Positions 46,424-58,101 of a stretch of DNA of 64,000 nt are shown here, in pieces (position 1 is the first letter of the stretch; every line of letters starts with the position of its first letter). The notes beneath the pieces were generated by a model. It had not been told where the DNA came from, did no database searches, and was given only the letters and a program-made list of their open reading frames with translations. The translations under genes were made by a program, and so were the position numbers. The stretch is from Ganoderma boninense (taxonomy: Eukaryota > Basidiomycota > Agaricomycetes > Polyporales > Polyporaceae), in contig CM035309.1 of NCBI GenBank assembly GCA_002900995.3, positions 310,001 to 374,000 of the forward strand, written 5' to 3'.

Positions 46424-47820
46424 TCAAAGCCGTCCCGCGATCGACGACAGCGACGAGTCCCTCGCTCTGATCGCCGGCCGCACCGGCACCTGGGCCGCGG
46501 GGACGGGCCCCCACCGTCCGCGTCCCCAGGGGTTGTACGCGACCCCGCGGAAGTTCCAGCGGCCCTCGCGCTCCTGGCGGCGCCCGCGGTGGTCCGTCGC
46601 GCGGCTGTACACGACGCCCGCGCTGTCGGCGGGCACGCCCGGCAGGTGCGCCTCCCAGAGCGTCCAGCTCCAGCGGCCCTCCTGGTACGTGATCTGCGCG
46701 GGGGCCCACGTCGCGCCGTCGTCGGTGGACACCTCGACGCGCGCGATCTGCACGGCGCCGTTCGCGATCGCGTAGCCCTTGACGCGGAGGCCGCTGGCGT
46801 CGGCGTTGGGGTCTGTGCCGAGGCGCGTGACGGACCCGATGACGGAGTTGATGGGGAGGGTGGTCAGGGAGGGGATCTTCGCCCAGACGGACTCGGCTTT
46901 TTCGCCTGTGTCGACCTGCATAGATGAGGCGCATATATGAGCGATGCCTGTGGGAGAAAGGGTTTCAGAGGAGCCAACGCACTTCTTCTGGGAGGACCTT
47001 GTAGTCGCGTTGTTGGTAGAAGTTGGTGGACTCGTCGGGAGAGACGGAGATGGTGTCCACCCACTTCACCCAGCGCGCACCGAGGAATCCCGGCACGACG
47101 ACACGGAAAGGATACCCGTGGTCTGGCGAGAGGGGCTCGTCGTTCATCTAAACGAGCAGGATAGCTGAGAACATGCCAATTGCGGGCGTGTATGCGGGCA
47201 CTTACGTCGTATGCGAGGAGCACGTCGCCGTCGGGGTCCATGACAGTCGCCAGAGGGACGGATGCGCCGTAGTCCCGGTCGTCCTGACATGGGGTGACGC
47301 TCGACGTGAAGCATACATGCCACCCGTTCAGGGAACTGAGGTCTATCCCTGCGACCTCGAGGATGTCCCGGACACGGACGCCGGCCCAGCGGCAGTTGGC
47401 GATAACGCCGTCGTTCCAGAGGACGCCCTTGACCTTCTTCACCTCGTCCATCTCCTTCCTCCGATTCCCTGCACACTACAAGCAATGCGTTCAAGCTTGA
47501 ATACGCAAGAGAGATGGGAGGGAACGGACCTGGAGAGCCGCGACCACCTCCACACGAGGGAAGTTCGTCCGAAGCTCCTCTACGGTGAACGAACGCGGGC
47601 CGTCGAGCCCAAGGATGTCGACAGTGTATGTTGACTCGTCGAGGTCGAGGACGGGACTATGGTTTCGACAGTAGATAAGGTCTTCGGGGGTTATAGGGAA
47701 CTCGACGAGGGCAGCAGCGGATGGTTCGGCGTTGTAAGGCTCTGCCGCGCGGACGATGAGCACATCCGAGTGCGGGACCTCTTCAGAGAAGTCCATCGTA
47801 TCCTCCTGCAGGCGAACCAT
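46424..47820 (-). CDS. Sulfite oxidase family molybdopterin enzyme
   Basis: Four phase-0 exons (47820-47530, 47475-47206, 47147-46983, 46915-46424) give 405 aa. The Moco domain is clear: [18 protein letters not shown], then [11 protein letters not shown], where C98 is the expected molybdenum-ligating cysteine, [28 protein letters not shown] and [20 protein letters not shown]. The C-terminal Mo-oxidoreductase dimerisation domain has [30 protein letters not shown] and [10 protein letters not shown]. The length matches the haem-free plant-type enzyme (~390-400 aa); no cytochrome b5 domain and no mitochondrial presequence. Expected reaction: sulfite to sulfate. The C-terminal GRL only loosely resembles a peroxisomal PTS1. 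A nitrate reductase is excluded by the missing haem and FAD domains. Confidence 0.92.
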
Positions 47821-48319
47821 GGCGAGAAGTGGGGAGTCGGCGAGCTAATGTGCACGCAGCAACGGGTGGTTTATGTATGAATGGATGCCGGAGGCGAAGG
47901 CAGGTCGGAGCGTTAACGTTGCGGGACGGACATGCGTTTTCGGGTCGCGCGCGTTCCCGCTTTACATAACTGGCTGCTTGCAGGGTGCAGTGGTGCCAGG
48001 TGATCGGGTTAGGCTCCCCCCGCTCGTACGGCCGCCCCGCTCGTAGAGCAGGAGGAAACGGGTCTTCTCGGCGGGGTTGGATCACAGGTGGGCTTGAGCT
48101 TCGAGAACGGCCGCATGGGAGCGCAGGGTGGGTCTATCTCCATGGTCTCGAGCGGCCCTAGGTCCAAAATACTCGTCGAGGGGGCAGAGGGTGGGGGCAC
48201 TTCCCAGAGAGAGGGAGATTGCAGCGAGGAGAGGCTCCGAATTCCGAATTGGATGGGCGATAGAAGTTGAGTAGACACAAGCGAATTCAGACCGCGAAAG
48301 CCGCCGCAGCCCAGTCGCG

Positions 48320-48391
48320 ATGGCGTCCGCCCTCGATGACGTGCTCCCCGTCGCCGAGCGCTATCTCCTCATTTTCCTAGAATATCGCTCG
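48320..48391 (+). other. Possible leader exon upstream of the DUF1748 gene
   Basis: An ATG-initiated stretch of 24 codons (MASALDDVLPVAERYLLIFL then EYRS) ends exactly at a strong donor (GTAAGT at 48392). Splicing to an AG at 48608-48609 would join it in frame through seven codons to the DUF1748 start at 48631. It could be an alternative N-terminus, an upstream ORF or chance. Confidence 0.3.
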
Positions 48392-48630
48392 GTAAGTGAG
48401 GGTTTATTTTCCACGATAAGCGGGTTGCATATGTAACTGCCGGCGGGGACTCGACTGCCAGTGGGCCAGTGCCTCTTGCCCGTTGCCGAACGCATGCGGA
48501 ATCCCATCGGCTGCCTGCTTCCCATATATCCTCGCTCCGGCCAGCAGCAGCTCAGCCAGAACCGCCGTGCATTCGTCTTATCATCCACCAACCGCTCGCG
48601 CCGACCAAGCAACTACCACTCCTATCCATA

Positions 48631-48910
48631 ATGATCGGAAGACTCGTACACTATGCGGTCGACGCAGCTCTTGTTAGCACCGTGCTGGCGGGCGTGAGAC
48701 GGTCGAGCGGATTCACGTACGTACATCCTCCGAGAGCTGTCGCTGGACGTCCTTCTCAAACACCTCTGCAGAGTCGAGACGGAGAAGCTCTCCGATCCTA
48801 CCGTGCGCTCGGTGGCCGAGAAGTATCTCGGTTTCGGGGAGACCGTTTTCGACATGGTCCAAGGGACGGTGGTCAACAGCGAGTATTTCAAGCGGGACTC
48901 CAGGAGATGA
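48631..48910 (+). CDS. DUF1748 family mini-protein
   Basis: Two exons (48631-48716, 48772-48910) encode 74 aa. The start MIGRLVHYAVDAALVSTVLA followed by GVRRSSGFT is the signature of the fungal DUF1748 family. The second exon has VAEKYLGFGETVFDMVQG and ends EYFKRDSRR. Donor GTACGT and acceptor CTGCAG are good. Family members are small, with one N-terminal hydrophobic segment; the S. cerevisiae member (YPR010C-A) has been associated with mitochondria. The exact role is not established. Confidence 0.9.
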
Positions 48911-50417
48911 GAGATGATGGGTCGTCATATTTAGTCGCGGTTATCTTGGGTTGGATTGGACCGTATCATATTCCAGTACGTGTCCATATCGCTTTCGTTA
49001 CCCTCCTTTCCATCCTACCTTTCTCCCAGTCCTTGCGCACCACTCAGACTCTTTTACAGGTATTTAACATAATGGCACCCCCTTCGTTATGCTTTCGCTC
49101 TTCTGCCGTCAGACCACCTCCCCGAGCGACCGCGTGCCCTTACAGACTCTGGAACACATTGCGGTTCGCTTTTACGACGCTGCGCCGGGGCCCATTCACG
49201 GCCTTTCAAGAGGCTGTTCGGTCGAGGTGACCAACCAAGATGAGACCAAGAATGATCCCTTGATATTGTGGAGTGAACCAGGCTAGATTTCCGAATGTCT
49301 CCGAGAACGCTTGTTCTATTCCCGTAAGACCTGGATGGTGCTCGATGTTTCGTCCTCACCAATGCAACGTAGCTGACCGGCGTGTCGCATCGCTCAGGCT
49401 CGCAGCATGTATGGAGGCAGCTCGCGGAGCAAAGGTGGCTCGACGCCCAGGGTCCACCTTCCGGCCACTCACTTCTGCAGCATACCAATGGCATACCCTC
49501 GCGAAACGGACACAGCCATTGCCATAGTCGACCCTACGTCTACCCCACAGCTCCTAGACTTCATAATTGTATGGCGCGAATCTGCACACCGAACGTGACT
49601 GCGTCGGCATAGATGCACAGGCTTCCATGGCCATCGTTTGCGTCCACAGCTTCGCTTCGACCAAACCCATCCTCACCGCCCCCTCTCCCCCGCGTGATTC
49701 CGGATCCTCGCATGCGACTGGGCTGGCTCAGGCTTTTCTCTTCCCCCGCCCCCACCCGTCACTCGTATCTGACCGCATCTTCGCTATGCCCCGTCTCGCC
49801 GCCCAACTGACTGGCGCGCCGCCCTTGAGGTTCGCCCATATCCATGCTGAGCGCGCGGATCGCCGCCGCATAATCTTCTGCACTTTGGAGTCTGGGCCAG
49901 CGTCCCCTTCGCCGGGGCGCGTCGCCATCGCCATCGTGCCGCCTACGAGCATCCCGGGCGCGCGAGCCAGGTTGTCGACGACCACCGCAGGGCCGCCCGC
50001 TGCGATGGTCGCAGCCGAGCCTAACTGCATGGTGGTCGCAAAACGGGGGTTTGATCAGGTCGCCGCCAACGTGAATGCCGTGCAAGCCTGAGAGGTGCGG
50101 GCATTGATCTCATCGGAGGAGGGGATGAGCGAGCCGGCGCGAGGGGCCAAGCTATTGCGGGGGACGTTCTATCGTATATAGCGAATGCGGAGGGACAGCC
50201 TGGCGCTGTTGTAATACTCTTTGACTGTACTCTGTTTTCGGCGCACGAGCTTGCTGGACCGATTTAGCCACCACGGTCCGCCATAAGCACCAATCGTAGT
50301 GGCTGTGTAGCATCAGGGCAGTGTCCGGATGAGGAAGGACGTCGACGTTCATCTCTTTCTTCCTGCCATCATGCTGCCACCGTCCACGAGCAGCCTTGGT
50401 CGCTTCCAATCCCAACA
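48911..50417. other. Intergenic region with a possible small gene remnant
   Basis: No intact gene. On the minus strand, 50030-49728 contains AATIAAGGPAVVVDNLARAP in one frame and AEDYAAAIRALSMDM in the next. This looks protein-like but has no splice site that joins the frames. Confidence 0.35.
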
Positions 50418-51715
50418 ATGCGCCTTCAAAATTGCATTCCTCCCCTCAGGCCTGAAGATGTACAAGCTCTCCAAGACATCGGCGTGAACACGGACATCGA
50501 CCTCCTGCTCGCCGACGACCCGATCAACATCTTCATCAAACTTCCGCCTGGGCACGGGATCAGCTTGCAGGACTTCAACCACATCGTCGCGCAAGTAGCA
50601 AGACTTGCTGCGGCGGTACCCGAGTATGGCGACGAGTTGCTGGAGCGTGAGACGAAGCGTCGGGAAGACGTCTTCGCCGAAGACCTGCTCGTCGGCCTGC
50701 CAGACGTCGACGCTCTCCTTGGGGGATTCAGCTCGCCTTCTATCGTAGAATTTTCGGGAGATGCTAGTTCCGGGAAGACCGTGAGTGGCCAATTTCTGCG
50801 CCCAGGATGCTCGTTTACGTATTTTTGCAGGCCCTGGCACTGCAAGTAGCCCTTCGGCATCTTGCCCAGGTAGGGGACTCCAGCGTCCTCTGGATCGACA
50901 GTGCCGGGGAGTTCTCGCCGGAACGCGTTGCGCTTGTCGTGGAACAGCTGGGCGGCCCGGTGCGTTTTACTGTAATGCGGGACGATGCGTCTGGATTCTG
51001 TCGTTGACTCGGGTCTTGATCGCAGTACGCCGGAACGGCACTCGAGAGGCTCCAGGTCTCGCTGGCGTTCGACATCGAGGCCGTGCACCAGGTCCTTGAG
51101 GAATTGCGCCAGTCTCTCACCATTGCACATCGCGACGGAGGGCAGGGGACCCGCTGTATCGTCATAGACTCTATCACATCCCTTCTCAGCCCCATGCTGA
51201 GCGCGACGTCGTCGCAAGGTGCGTCTCTGTCTCCCGGCCGACCTTCAATCGAGGCGCGAACTGAGCATGACTCCCTGCCACCTCAGGACATGCAACTATG
51301 ACGACGTTCATGCGCCAGCTGCGCGCATTGGCAGAGATGTTTTCCCTCGTTGTAATTGTTCGTGCATCCACTCGGGGGCTCGGCATGTTCTATCCCTCGG
51401 ACTCACAGCTTGAATATGCAGGTCATCAACTCGTCGACGAGTCTCGGGCAGAGGAATCCAAAGCCACGGAACCCGGATGCAGTCTTCGAAATCGTGCGGA
51501 AGCCTGCGCTGGGGCCGTCGTTCACATTCCTGACCGACGCGACGCTCTGGCTCGCGAAGCGTCGTCCCCATCGGGATGACAAGGTCGATGAGGGCGAGAC
51601 GCTGCACACAGTGGAGGTGATGAGGTCGAGGAGTACGGTGGGTTTTATCCCCCTGCATGATATATGCGCGAATTCGGCGACGTTTAACGGTTCTATCGAC
51701 TTTCGTAGCGGTTGA
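50418..51715 (+). CDS. RAD51D: RAD51 paralogue, RAD51D-like
   Basis: Five exons (50418-50780, 50831-50959, 51026-51218, 51287-51357, 51422-51715) give 349 aa. Residues 1-65 form a helical N-terminal domain. The Walker A motif is GDASSGKT (114-121), and an intron falls directly after its Thr. Then SSVLWIDSAGEF, ERLQVSLAFDIEAVHQVLEE, the Walker B strand RCIVIDS (about 207-213) with ITSLLSPML, LVVIVINSSTS, and RKPALGPSFTFLTDATLWLA. The AFDI/VLEEL, VIDSxTxxxSPxL and KPALGxSxxF motifs match RAD51D rather than RAD51, DMC1 or other paralogues. Role: homologous recombination repair within a RAD51 paralogue complex. The fourth donor (GTTCGT) is weak but preserves the frame. Confidence 0.9.
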
Positions 51716-52068
51716 AGACGTGGGCGAGGTTCAAGATCAAGAATGGAGTGCTAGTAGACCCGTGAATATTCGTTTAGGATCATTAGCCACATACAATGCT
51801 GTATACGATAGTTGTGTTTACTACCAAGCTAGGAGCTATCGTCTGCAGGCGGGAGGAATAAGAAAGTTAGAAAGACGTGATAAGGGCCCAGACTACTTAA
51901 GTACTTAGTACTTAACGTTGCGTATAGTAGCCAAGTATAGTTACGTAATCATCGCCTGTCTCCGAAAAGGGCGGGGTTGTCCTCGGAGCTGCGGGACAGA
52001 CGCTCCGCAGACGGGAACTCACGCTTGCTTCATACACTCATCCTCTCAGACCTTCTCTGACCCACAAG
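51716..52068. other. Intergenic spacer
   Basis: 353 bp between two same-strand genes. Nothing recognised apart from a locally AT-richer stretch (51760-51960). Confidence 0.5.
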
Positions 52069-55000
52069 ATGGGTATGCTACTTTCCTTGCCCCTCGCGGG
52101 TGTCTTTGGGACGGTTGCGTCGTCATGTCTGGCAGGGCTGGCCTTCTGCTTCACGTCGACCGCAGGCGAGTCCTACCTAACCCACGCTCGGGACGATCCC
52201 TCAAGAAGCTGACTGGCCGAGGATTGCAGCATCCATGTTCTGCAAGTCGTGCAACTGCAACTCGTCCATCGCCACCCGCGTCGGGTTTGCCGTGCGTTGT
52301 GTCCCAATTGTTGCGTAGTAGCTGCCGCTGACACACAAGGGCCGTGCGTGCAGTTGATCTTCTGCCTGAACTCTATGCTCGCTTGGCTCATGAAGTCGCC
52401 GCTAATCTTCGAGCAACTGGAGAAGATGAGCCATGGGTACCTCAAGATGGATTGTGAGGGTGACAAGTGTTATGGTGTTCTTGCGGTACGTCTTCGTCTT
52501 CTTCCTGCGCAAACCTGTGTCAGTCCTGGGAGCAAGCGAGACCCCTTCGGTATGGTTTTGATCAGGTCCGAGCGGCTACACGATTTCACGGCGTACATCC
52601 TCAGACGACACTGGCCGTGAGGGAACGGTAGATTCACCGCCTGGCTGTCTATGGCTACGGCTATGACCGTGGCAATAGATGGTCGCTTGGGACCCGCTTG
52701 AAGTCCGCAAAGTTGCCTATCTCGAGAATTGAGAAAACGGCGAAGCGCCTCTAGCGGTCCGCGGAACGCGGCCCCAGAGTGCGGCAGGGAGTGCAAAATC
52801 ACTCCCTCCTGCACTACTCCTCCCTAAATCTCTGGGAAAGTCTCTAATATTCTAGTCATCTGCAACATTTCCGCTTTCTGGGGGACTCTGGGCTTCTCTG
52901 GCGTCCTGGGTAAACGTCTCAGTTTGCCCTAAGCCTAATTTGGCTACTGACTTAGAGCCTGAGGCTTCTGAAGGCTTCTGGGGTTGCTTCTCCAGGCACT
53001 CAGCGTCGTTCAGGAGTGCTCAGGCAGACGTAAGGTTGCTGATGGCCCGCCCACCTATTTCGTCACCCTATGGCTGTATCCCAGAAAGAAAGGGAAACGG
53101 GCAAAAACGAGCTACTAAGGACAGCGGGGAAGAAAACGCGGAGCAGCATCAACTCGAAGGCAGAGATGTCCTTGAAGGTCAAGCCCATTGTGTTTCCTAC
53201 GAAACCCTCAGCTTTGCGTCAAACTGGGGTCAACCCCCAGGCTTTAACCCTCGCGCGCTGAGCGATACAACTCTGAGAGGTTGCTCCCTTTAAAGTTATG
53301 GAAGTTAGAGTGCTTCAAACACCGTTTCTGTGGTTCTGAGTTCTCAATCCGAGCTGTGCAGCGATGCAAGCATACTCATGCCAGGAACGGTTGAACCATG
53401 GGGCACAATAAAGCGAGAGCCCGCGCGCCCGCTGTTGGCGGTTGGCCACAGAACTTCGGGGCCGGTACGCGTTCACCCCTCTAAAAGCTCAGACCCTACG
53501 TAGGTCAGACTGGGGTCAAGCCGAGAGGGTCAAGGGTCGAGCCTTGGTCCGCCCCCTCACACCTCGAATCGAAGGCGCTGCACTCGGCTGCCTAGTCGAG
53601 ATTCTCTGGAGAATGGCGGGAATGTCTTTTCGCAGCCATAGCCATAGCCATAGCCATAGCCGTAGTTGGCCAGGCGGGGAGCGATATTCTGGGTCATGGC
53701 ATGTTTGTGAAATCGCCTTGGTTGCATGGCAGGGCGTTCAAGGGCGCTTCGCTCTTTGTGTATGCCACAAAGGAGACCGCGAGTATTCCACGAACATATC
53801 ATGTCCTGTGGAATGTCGGTATGGACGCTGTGAATATTGTGCCTCGGCACTAGCCAGGCTCATGTTATTCGTCCCGTGCGCATAAGTGCATAACATCCTA
53901 TACTTGTTACAACAGTGGGTATCCACGTGCCTCCTGCGCAGCGGCTGTAAGAAGTGCAACTGTGGATCATGCATAGTGCAGCTAGCTAGAACATTTGTGC
54001 GCCCGACGCGGGATGCGCATGTATTTCCGGGGGACATACTGTATCAAGGATTATTGATATGTGTTACCTGTAGACATTGTGCTGAACCTACTCTCCCACT
54101 TTTAGGTCCATAGAATATGCTTCGCTCTTGCGCTTTTCCACGCCCTACTCAGCACATCCCTCATCGGCGTCCAGGACACTAAAGACAAGCGTGCTGCAAT
54201 TCAGAACGGGTGAGCGTCTTCTGGCGCGTTACATGATCCTCAACTCAATGAGCATCGCAGCTGGTGGGGCCCGAAGGTCCTCCTCTGGCTCGTCTTGGTC
54301 GTCGTCTCGTTCTTCATTCCGAACGGCTTCTTCATGTTCTGGGGCAACTACGTCGCCATGGTCGGCGCCTCCATCTTCATCCTCCTCGGCCTCGTCCTCC
54401 TCGTCGACTTCGCGCACTCCTGGTCCGAGACCTGCCTCGAGAACTGGGAGAACTCCAACTCGAACCTCTGGCAATGGATCCTCATCGGCTCGACCGCGGG
54501 CATGTACGCCGCAGCGATCGCGATCACGGGCGTCCTCTACGCCTTCTTCGCGGGCGACGGCTGCACGCTGAACCGCTTCTTCATCTCGTTCAACCTCGCG
54601 CTCTGCGTCGTCGTCACCGCGCTCTGCGTGCACCCGACCGTGCAGGAGCACAACCCGCGCTCGGGGCTCGCGCAGTCGAGCATGGTCGCCGCGTACTGCA
54701 CGTACCTCGTCATGTCCGCCGTCGGGAACCACGACCACAACACGTGCAACCCGCTGCGCCGTGGGTCCGGCACACAGTACACGACGCTGTTCCTCGGCGC
54801 AGTCTTCACGTTCCTCGCGATCGCGTACTCAACGAGCAGGGCCGCGACGCAGAGCCGCGCACTCGTCGGCAAGGACAGGAAGGGCGCGATCTCACTCCCC
54901 GACGAAAGCGAACACCATGCGGAGCTGGGCGTCGTTAACACACAGCCCGGGAGGACGGAGAACCCGAGGTACCAGGCGATGCTTGCTGCCGTCGAGGCTG

Positions 55001-55569
55001 GGTGAGTCTACTTATACCGAAGAGTGGCGGCGGCGAGGCTGACGGTTGTGCAGTGCGATTCCTGCGTCCGCACTCAATGAGAATTGGCAGGATGAGGACG
55101 AGGAGGATGTCTCAGGGGAGGCTCGGGATGACGAGCGCACCGGTACCCGCTACAACGTACGCTCATGCTTGAACGCCGCGTGATAAAGTCTCGCTAACGC
55201 CTTCTATCCGCTGTCTAGTATGCATGGTTCCACGTCATTTTCGCCATCGGCGCGATGTACGTCGCGATGCTCCTGACTGACTGGTACCCACCGCTCCCCA
55301 TCTGTGGGCGTCCGCTATACTGACCTGAATCCGAACGCAGGAACGTTGTCAAGCAGGACTCGAGTCCAGACCACGACCAGGACGTGTACATCGGCCGCTC
55401 AGAGGTCGCGATGTGGATGCGCATCGTGTCGAGCTGGATCTGCATGCTCCTCTACATCTGGAGCCTGCTCGCGCCTGTGCTCATGCCCGATCGGTGAGAC
55501 CTTCCGTCTTCATGTTGGTGCCTGTGCCAGCTGAACTGACGTATTTTTTTCAGGTTCGGCGATTACTAG
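52069..55569 (+). CDS. TMS1: TMS1/SERINC family multipass membrane protein
   Basis: Nine exons (52069-52165, 52230-52291, 52354-52485, 54106-54209, 54261-55001, 55054-55156, 55219-55283, 55341-55493, 55554-55569) give 490 aa. Family hallmarks: N-terminal LSLPLAGVFGTVASSCLAGL, SMFCKSCNCNSSIATRVGFA, MDCEGDKCYGVLAVHRICFA, GWWGPKVLLWLVLVVVSFFIP, a cytosolic acidic loop, and the C-terminal SWICMLLYIWSLLAPVLMPD. Ten or more transmembrane helices. SERINC/TMS proteins are eukaryotic multipass proteins of endosomal, vacuolar and plasma membranes, linked to serine incorporation into lipids or to lipid scrambling. Oddities: intron 1 begins GC (GCGAGT) rather than GT, and intron 3 is 1620 nt while the rest are about 50-65 nt. 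Confidence 0.95.
52486..54105 (+). other. Oversized intron 3 of TMS1
   Basis: 1620 nt between conserved codons ...GVLA and VHRI... of TMS1; the donor is GTACGT and the acceptor CTTTTAG. It contains a (TAGCCA)n simple repeat at 53637-53662 and two similar stretches (CTGGGGTCAA near 53225 and CTGGGGTCAAG near 53512). No ORF with a domain was found. Insertion of a repeat is likely, but I could not define its ends. Confidence 0.6.
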
Positions 55570-56059
55570 TTTTGCTGAGTCCCGTTGATAATTTATGCTG
55601 GATGCGTACTGTACGACAGATACACGATACACTGTGGAGCGAGACGAATAATACGGACTTTGTTTGGATCTTCGAGTCAGCGTCTTTGTGACAGAACCTG
55701 ACCGCCTTGCCGTCTCATCGATGGACTTACCACCGCTTGCCTGCCTCTGGCGGGCTCTCTCTTGGAAGTCGAGAAGGGGGTGGGTCATGAGCACCGGTGA
55801 TAATCTGCAAAGTTGAATCGAGGATACGCCGCGGCGAAGTTTGCGATGAGGGTGGTGTCGCCGTCCGGTCCTATCCGTGTGGGCCGTCTGCGTCATGAGA
55901 GCCGAGACAGATTTATGGTTGCTGAAGCTGTCAGACTGACGCTCCATGATGTTTAGCATCGAGAGCACCGTGCTCGCCGCCCCAGCATCGTGAGTGAGCT
56001 TCCTAGTCATAGTAATGGCATTACTAGCTCGCAGGAGCAGAGGACCATCGTGCCAAAAG
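55570..56059. other. Convergent intergenic region
   Basis: 490 bp of presumed 3' UTRs between TMS1 and the minus-strand transporter. Nothing else seen. Confidence 0.5.
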
Positions 56060-58101
56060 CTACCGGACCCCGCGCCTCGGCACTACCCCCCAAATCGCGA
56101 GCATCAGCCCCATCATCGCGATGAGCCTGCAAAAAAACGCCGTCCAGCCTCATCAGCCATTCTGATCGCCACGCTCTCCATCCCCAGGCTCAACCCAGCC
56201 CACCCACGACAGACGCGAAAGAAAGAGAAGCGGAAACGACACTCACAGCGGCAGCAAGCTCCCGACGCCCGTCCGCGCGGCGAGCGCGCCAGCCACGAAC
56301 GGGAACACGGCGGCCCCTGCGGCGCCGACGCTCGCCATCCACCCCACCGCGCCACCGACGAGCGCGGGAGGCAAGATGCCCCCAGCGTGGTTGATCGCGA
56401 TGGGGAGCACAGGGCCGAGGAAGAGGCCCGCGAACGCGAGCGCGAGCGCGCCGCCGAGGAGCGAGGGCACGCGCCAGACGACGAGCGTGAGCGCGAGCGA
56501 GGCGAGCAGGTACAGGAGGATCGCGCGCCATGCGCCGAGCTGCCGCGGGGAGCGGAGGAGGGGGAAGGGGGAGGGGGCCCGGGGTCAGCACTTTGTCCTC
56601 GCGGGGAGCGGGGAGGGGGAGCGGGGAGGGGACGACGGACCTTCTTGGTGAGCGGGAGGAGGGCGACGCGGCCGACGGTGAGCCCGGCGAAGAAGCCGGC
56701 GGAGACGTAGCCCGCGCTGGGCCGCCGCGGCGCTCGCGCACGGCGAAGGCGACGATCCAGCCGCCGATGGTGACCTCGACGCCGACGTACGTGAGCACGA
56801 AGAGCGCGAGGAGGTGCACGGCACGCTGCCGGAGGACCTGCTTGTACTTGTGCTTCACGTTGGTCGTGCGCGGGCCCTGCTGGTCTGGGGATTCTGAGTC
56901 CGATGTTTCGTCCCGTGGGGGCTCGCCGGCTTCCTTGAGGCAGTCTGTGATAGGGGAAAGAGGCTGCTAGGTGAGCACATCGGGACTGGGGAAAGGGGGG
57001 GGGGTGAGGAGAAGGGGGGGATGGCCCGAGGCAGGGAAGGGGATGACTGGGACTTCTGACGACTCACCTTCCTGACTCTTGAACCTGAATGCGAAAGCCG
57101 TGAGTATTGCAGAGGCGAGGGCAAGGGAGACGTGGACGATGTAGACAAACGACCACCGATGCAGCTGAGCGAACTGCGTTGAGACGAGGGGCGCACACGT
57201 CGCGCCGACGCCGTAGATGGCGTGCATGACGCCCATCTTGGTGGACGTGTCCGCGGAGAGGCTCGCAACGAACGCATTGGATCCTGCATCCTGGGATATC
57301 GCGAAAGCGCCAGTGAGTGAACATCTGAGGGGTTGAGACGAGAGCTAGACTTACGAGGAATGCTGCACCAAATCCCACCAGCAGGAAACCGATGACGAAA
57401 GCGGGGAAGGGAGGGGCTGAGGCCTGGAGGGAGTTGCCGATGGCGACGACCAATGATGCTGGATAAAAGATGGACAGTTGGCGTGCAGAACAGAGAAACG
57501 GGCGAGAGGTGATGACCTACCAATAAAGATCACCTGAAGTAGACAGTAAGGAGACGTTAGATTCAGCACTAAGGCGGTTCTAGCGGGTAGAAAGCATACT
57601 AGTCCAAAGCCAAACCGGTCTGTAATGTAAAGGTAGAGAGAGGCACCGGCAATGAAGCCCTAGGACGATTGCATCGGTGGTTAATGACATTTACGTTGGC
57701 TCAGAGCAGAGTAAAAGACATACGATGCAGCTGGCGATAAAAATGAGGGAAAGAAGACCGTATGATACCTGCGACAAGTAAGTCAGATATCAGATGCGTC
57801 TCGACAAAGACAAGAACCAGATACCACGTACGTGGTAGAACTCCTGCAGTCGAGGGACGAGGGGTCCAGTCGTCCCGTCGTTCCAACCACAGATGAAAAT
57901 GGCCCAGCACAGAGCGGCGTACTGGAGCCACGCCTTTCGACGCATGACCCCAGTAATTTGCTGGACATCAGCCTCCTTGTTGGACGGACGCGGAGCTACT
58001 ACGTCGTCGGCAGCTATAACCTTGTCGCCATCTGAGAGCTGGCGGCCCGTGACCTCCACCTGGTCTGATTCAAGGCGACGTGTCAGAGTACTATGTTCCA
58101 T
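56060..58101 (-). pseudogene. MFS transporter gene with an apparent 1-nt frameshift
   Basis: Nine exons: 58101-57832, 57768-57724, 57659-57600, 57533-57521 (13 nt), 57458-57355, 57290-57068, 56944-56641, 56539-56247, 56126-56060. Together they describe a transporter of about 459 aa. Features: a soluble N-terminus, ALCWAIFICGWNDGTTGPLV as TM1 with its loop, FIAGASLYLYITDRFG, MGVMHAIYGVGATCAPLVST, a cytosolic loop, then IAINHAGGILPPALVGGAVG and IAMMGLMLAIWGVV. It resembles the fungal BSC6/FHS-type MFS; the substrate is unknown. In exon 7 the frame breaks near 56715-56730: after VAFAVRERRGGP the expected GYVSAGFFAGLTVGRVALLP continues in the next frame. All intron phases fit only if one base is added. 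This could be a true mutation or a sequence error in a GC-rich run. Confidence 0.8.
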
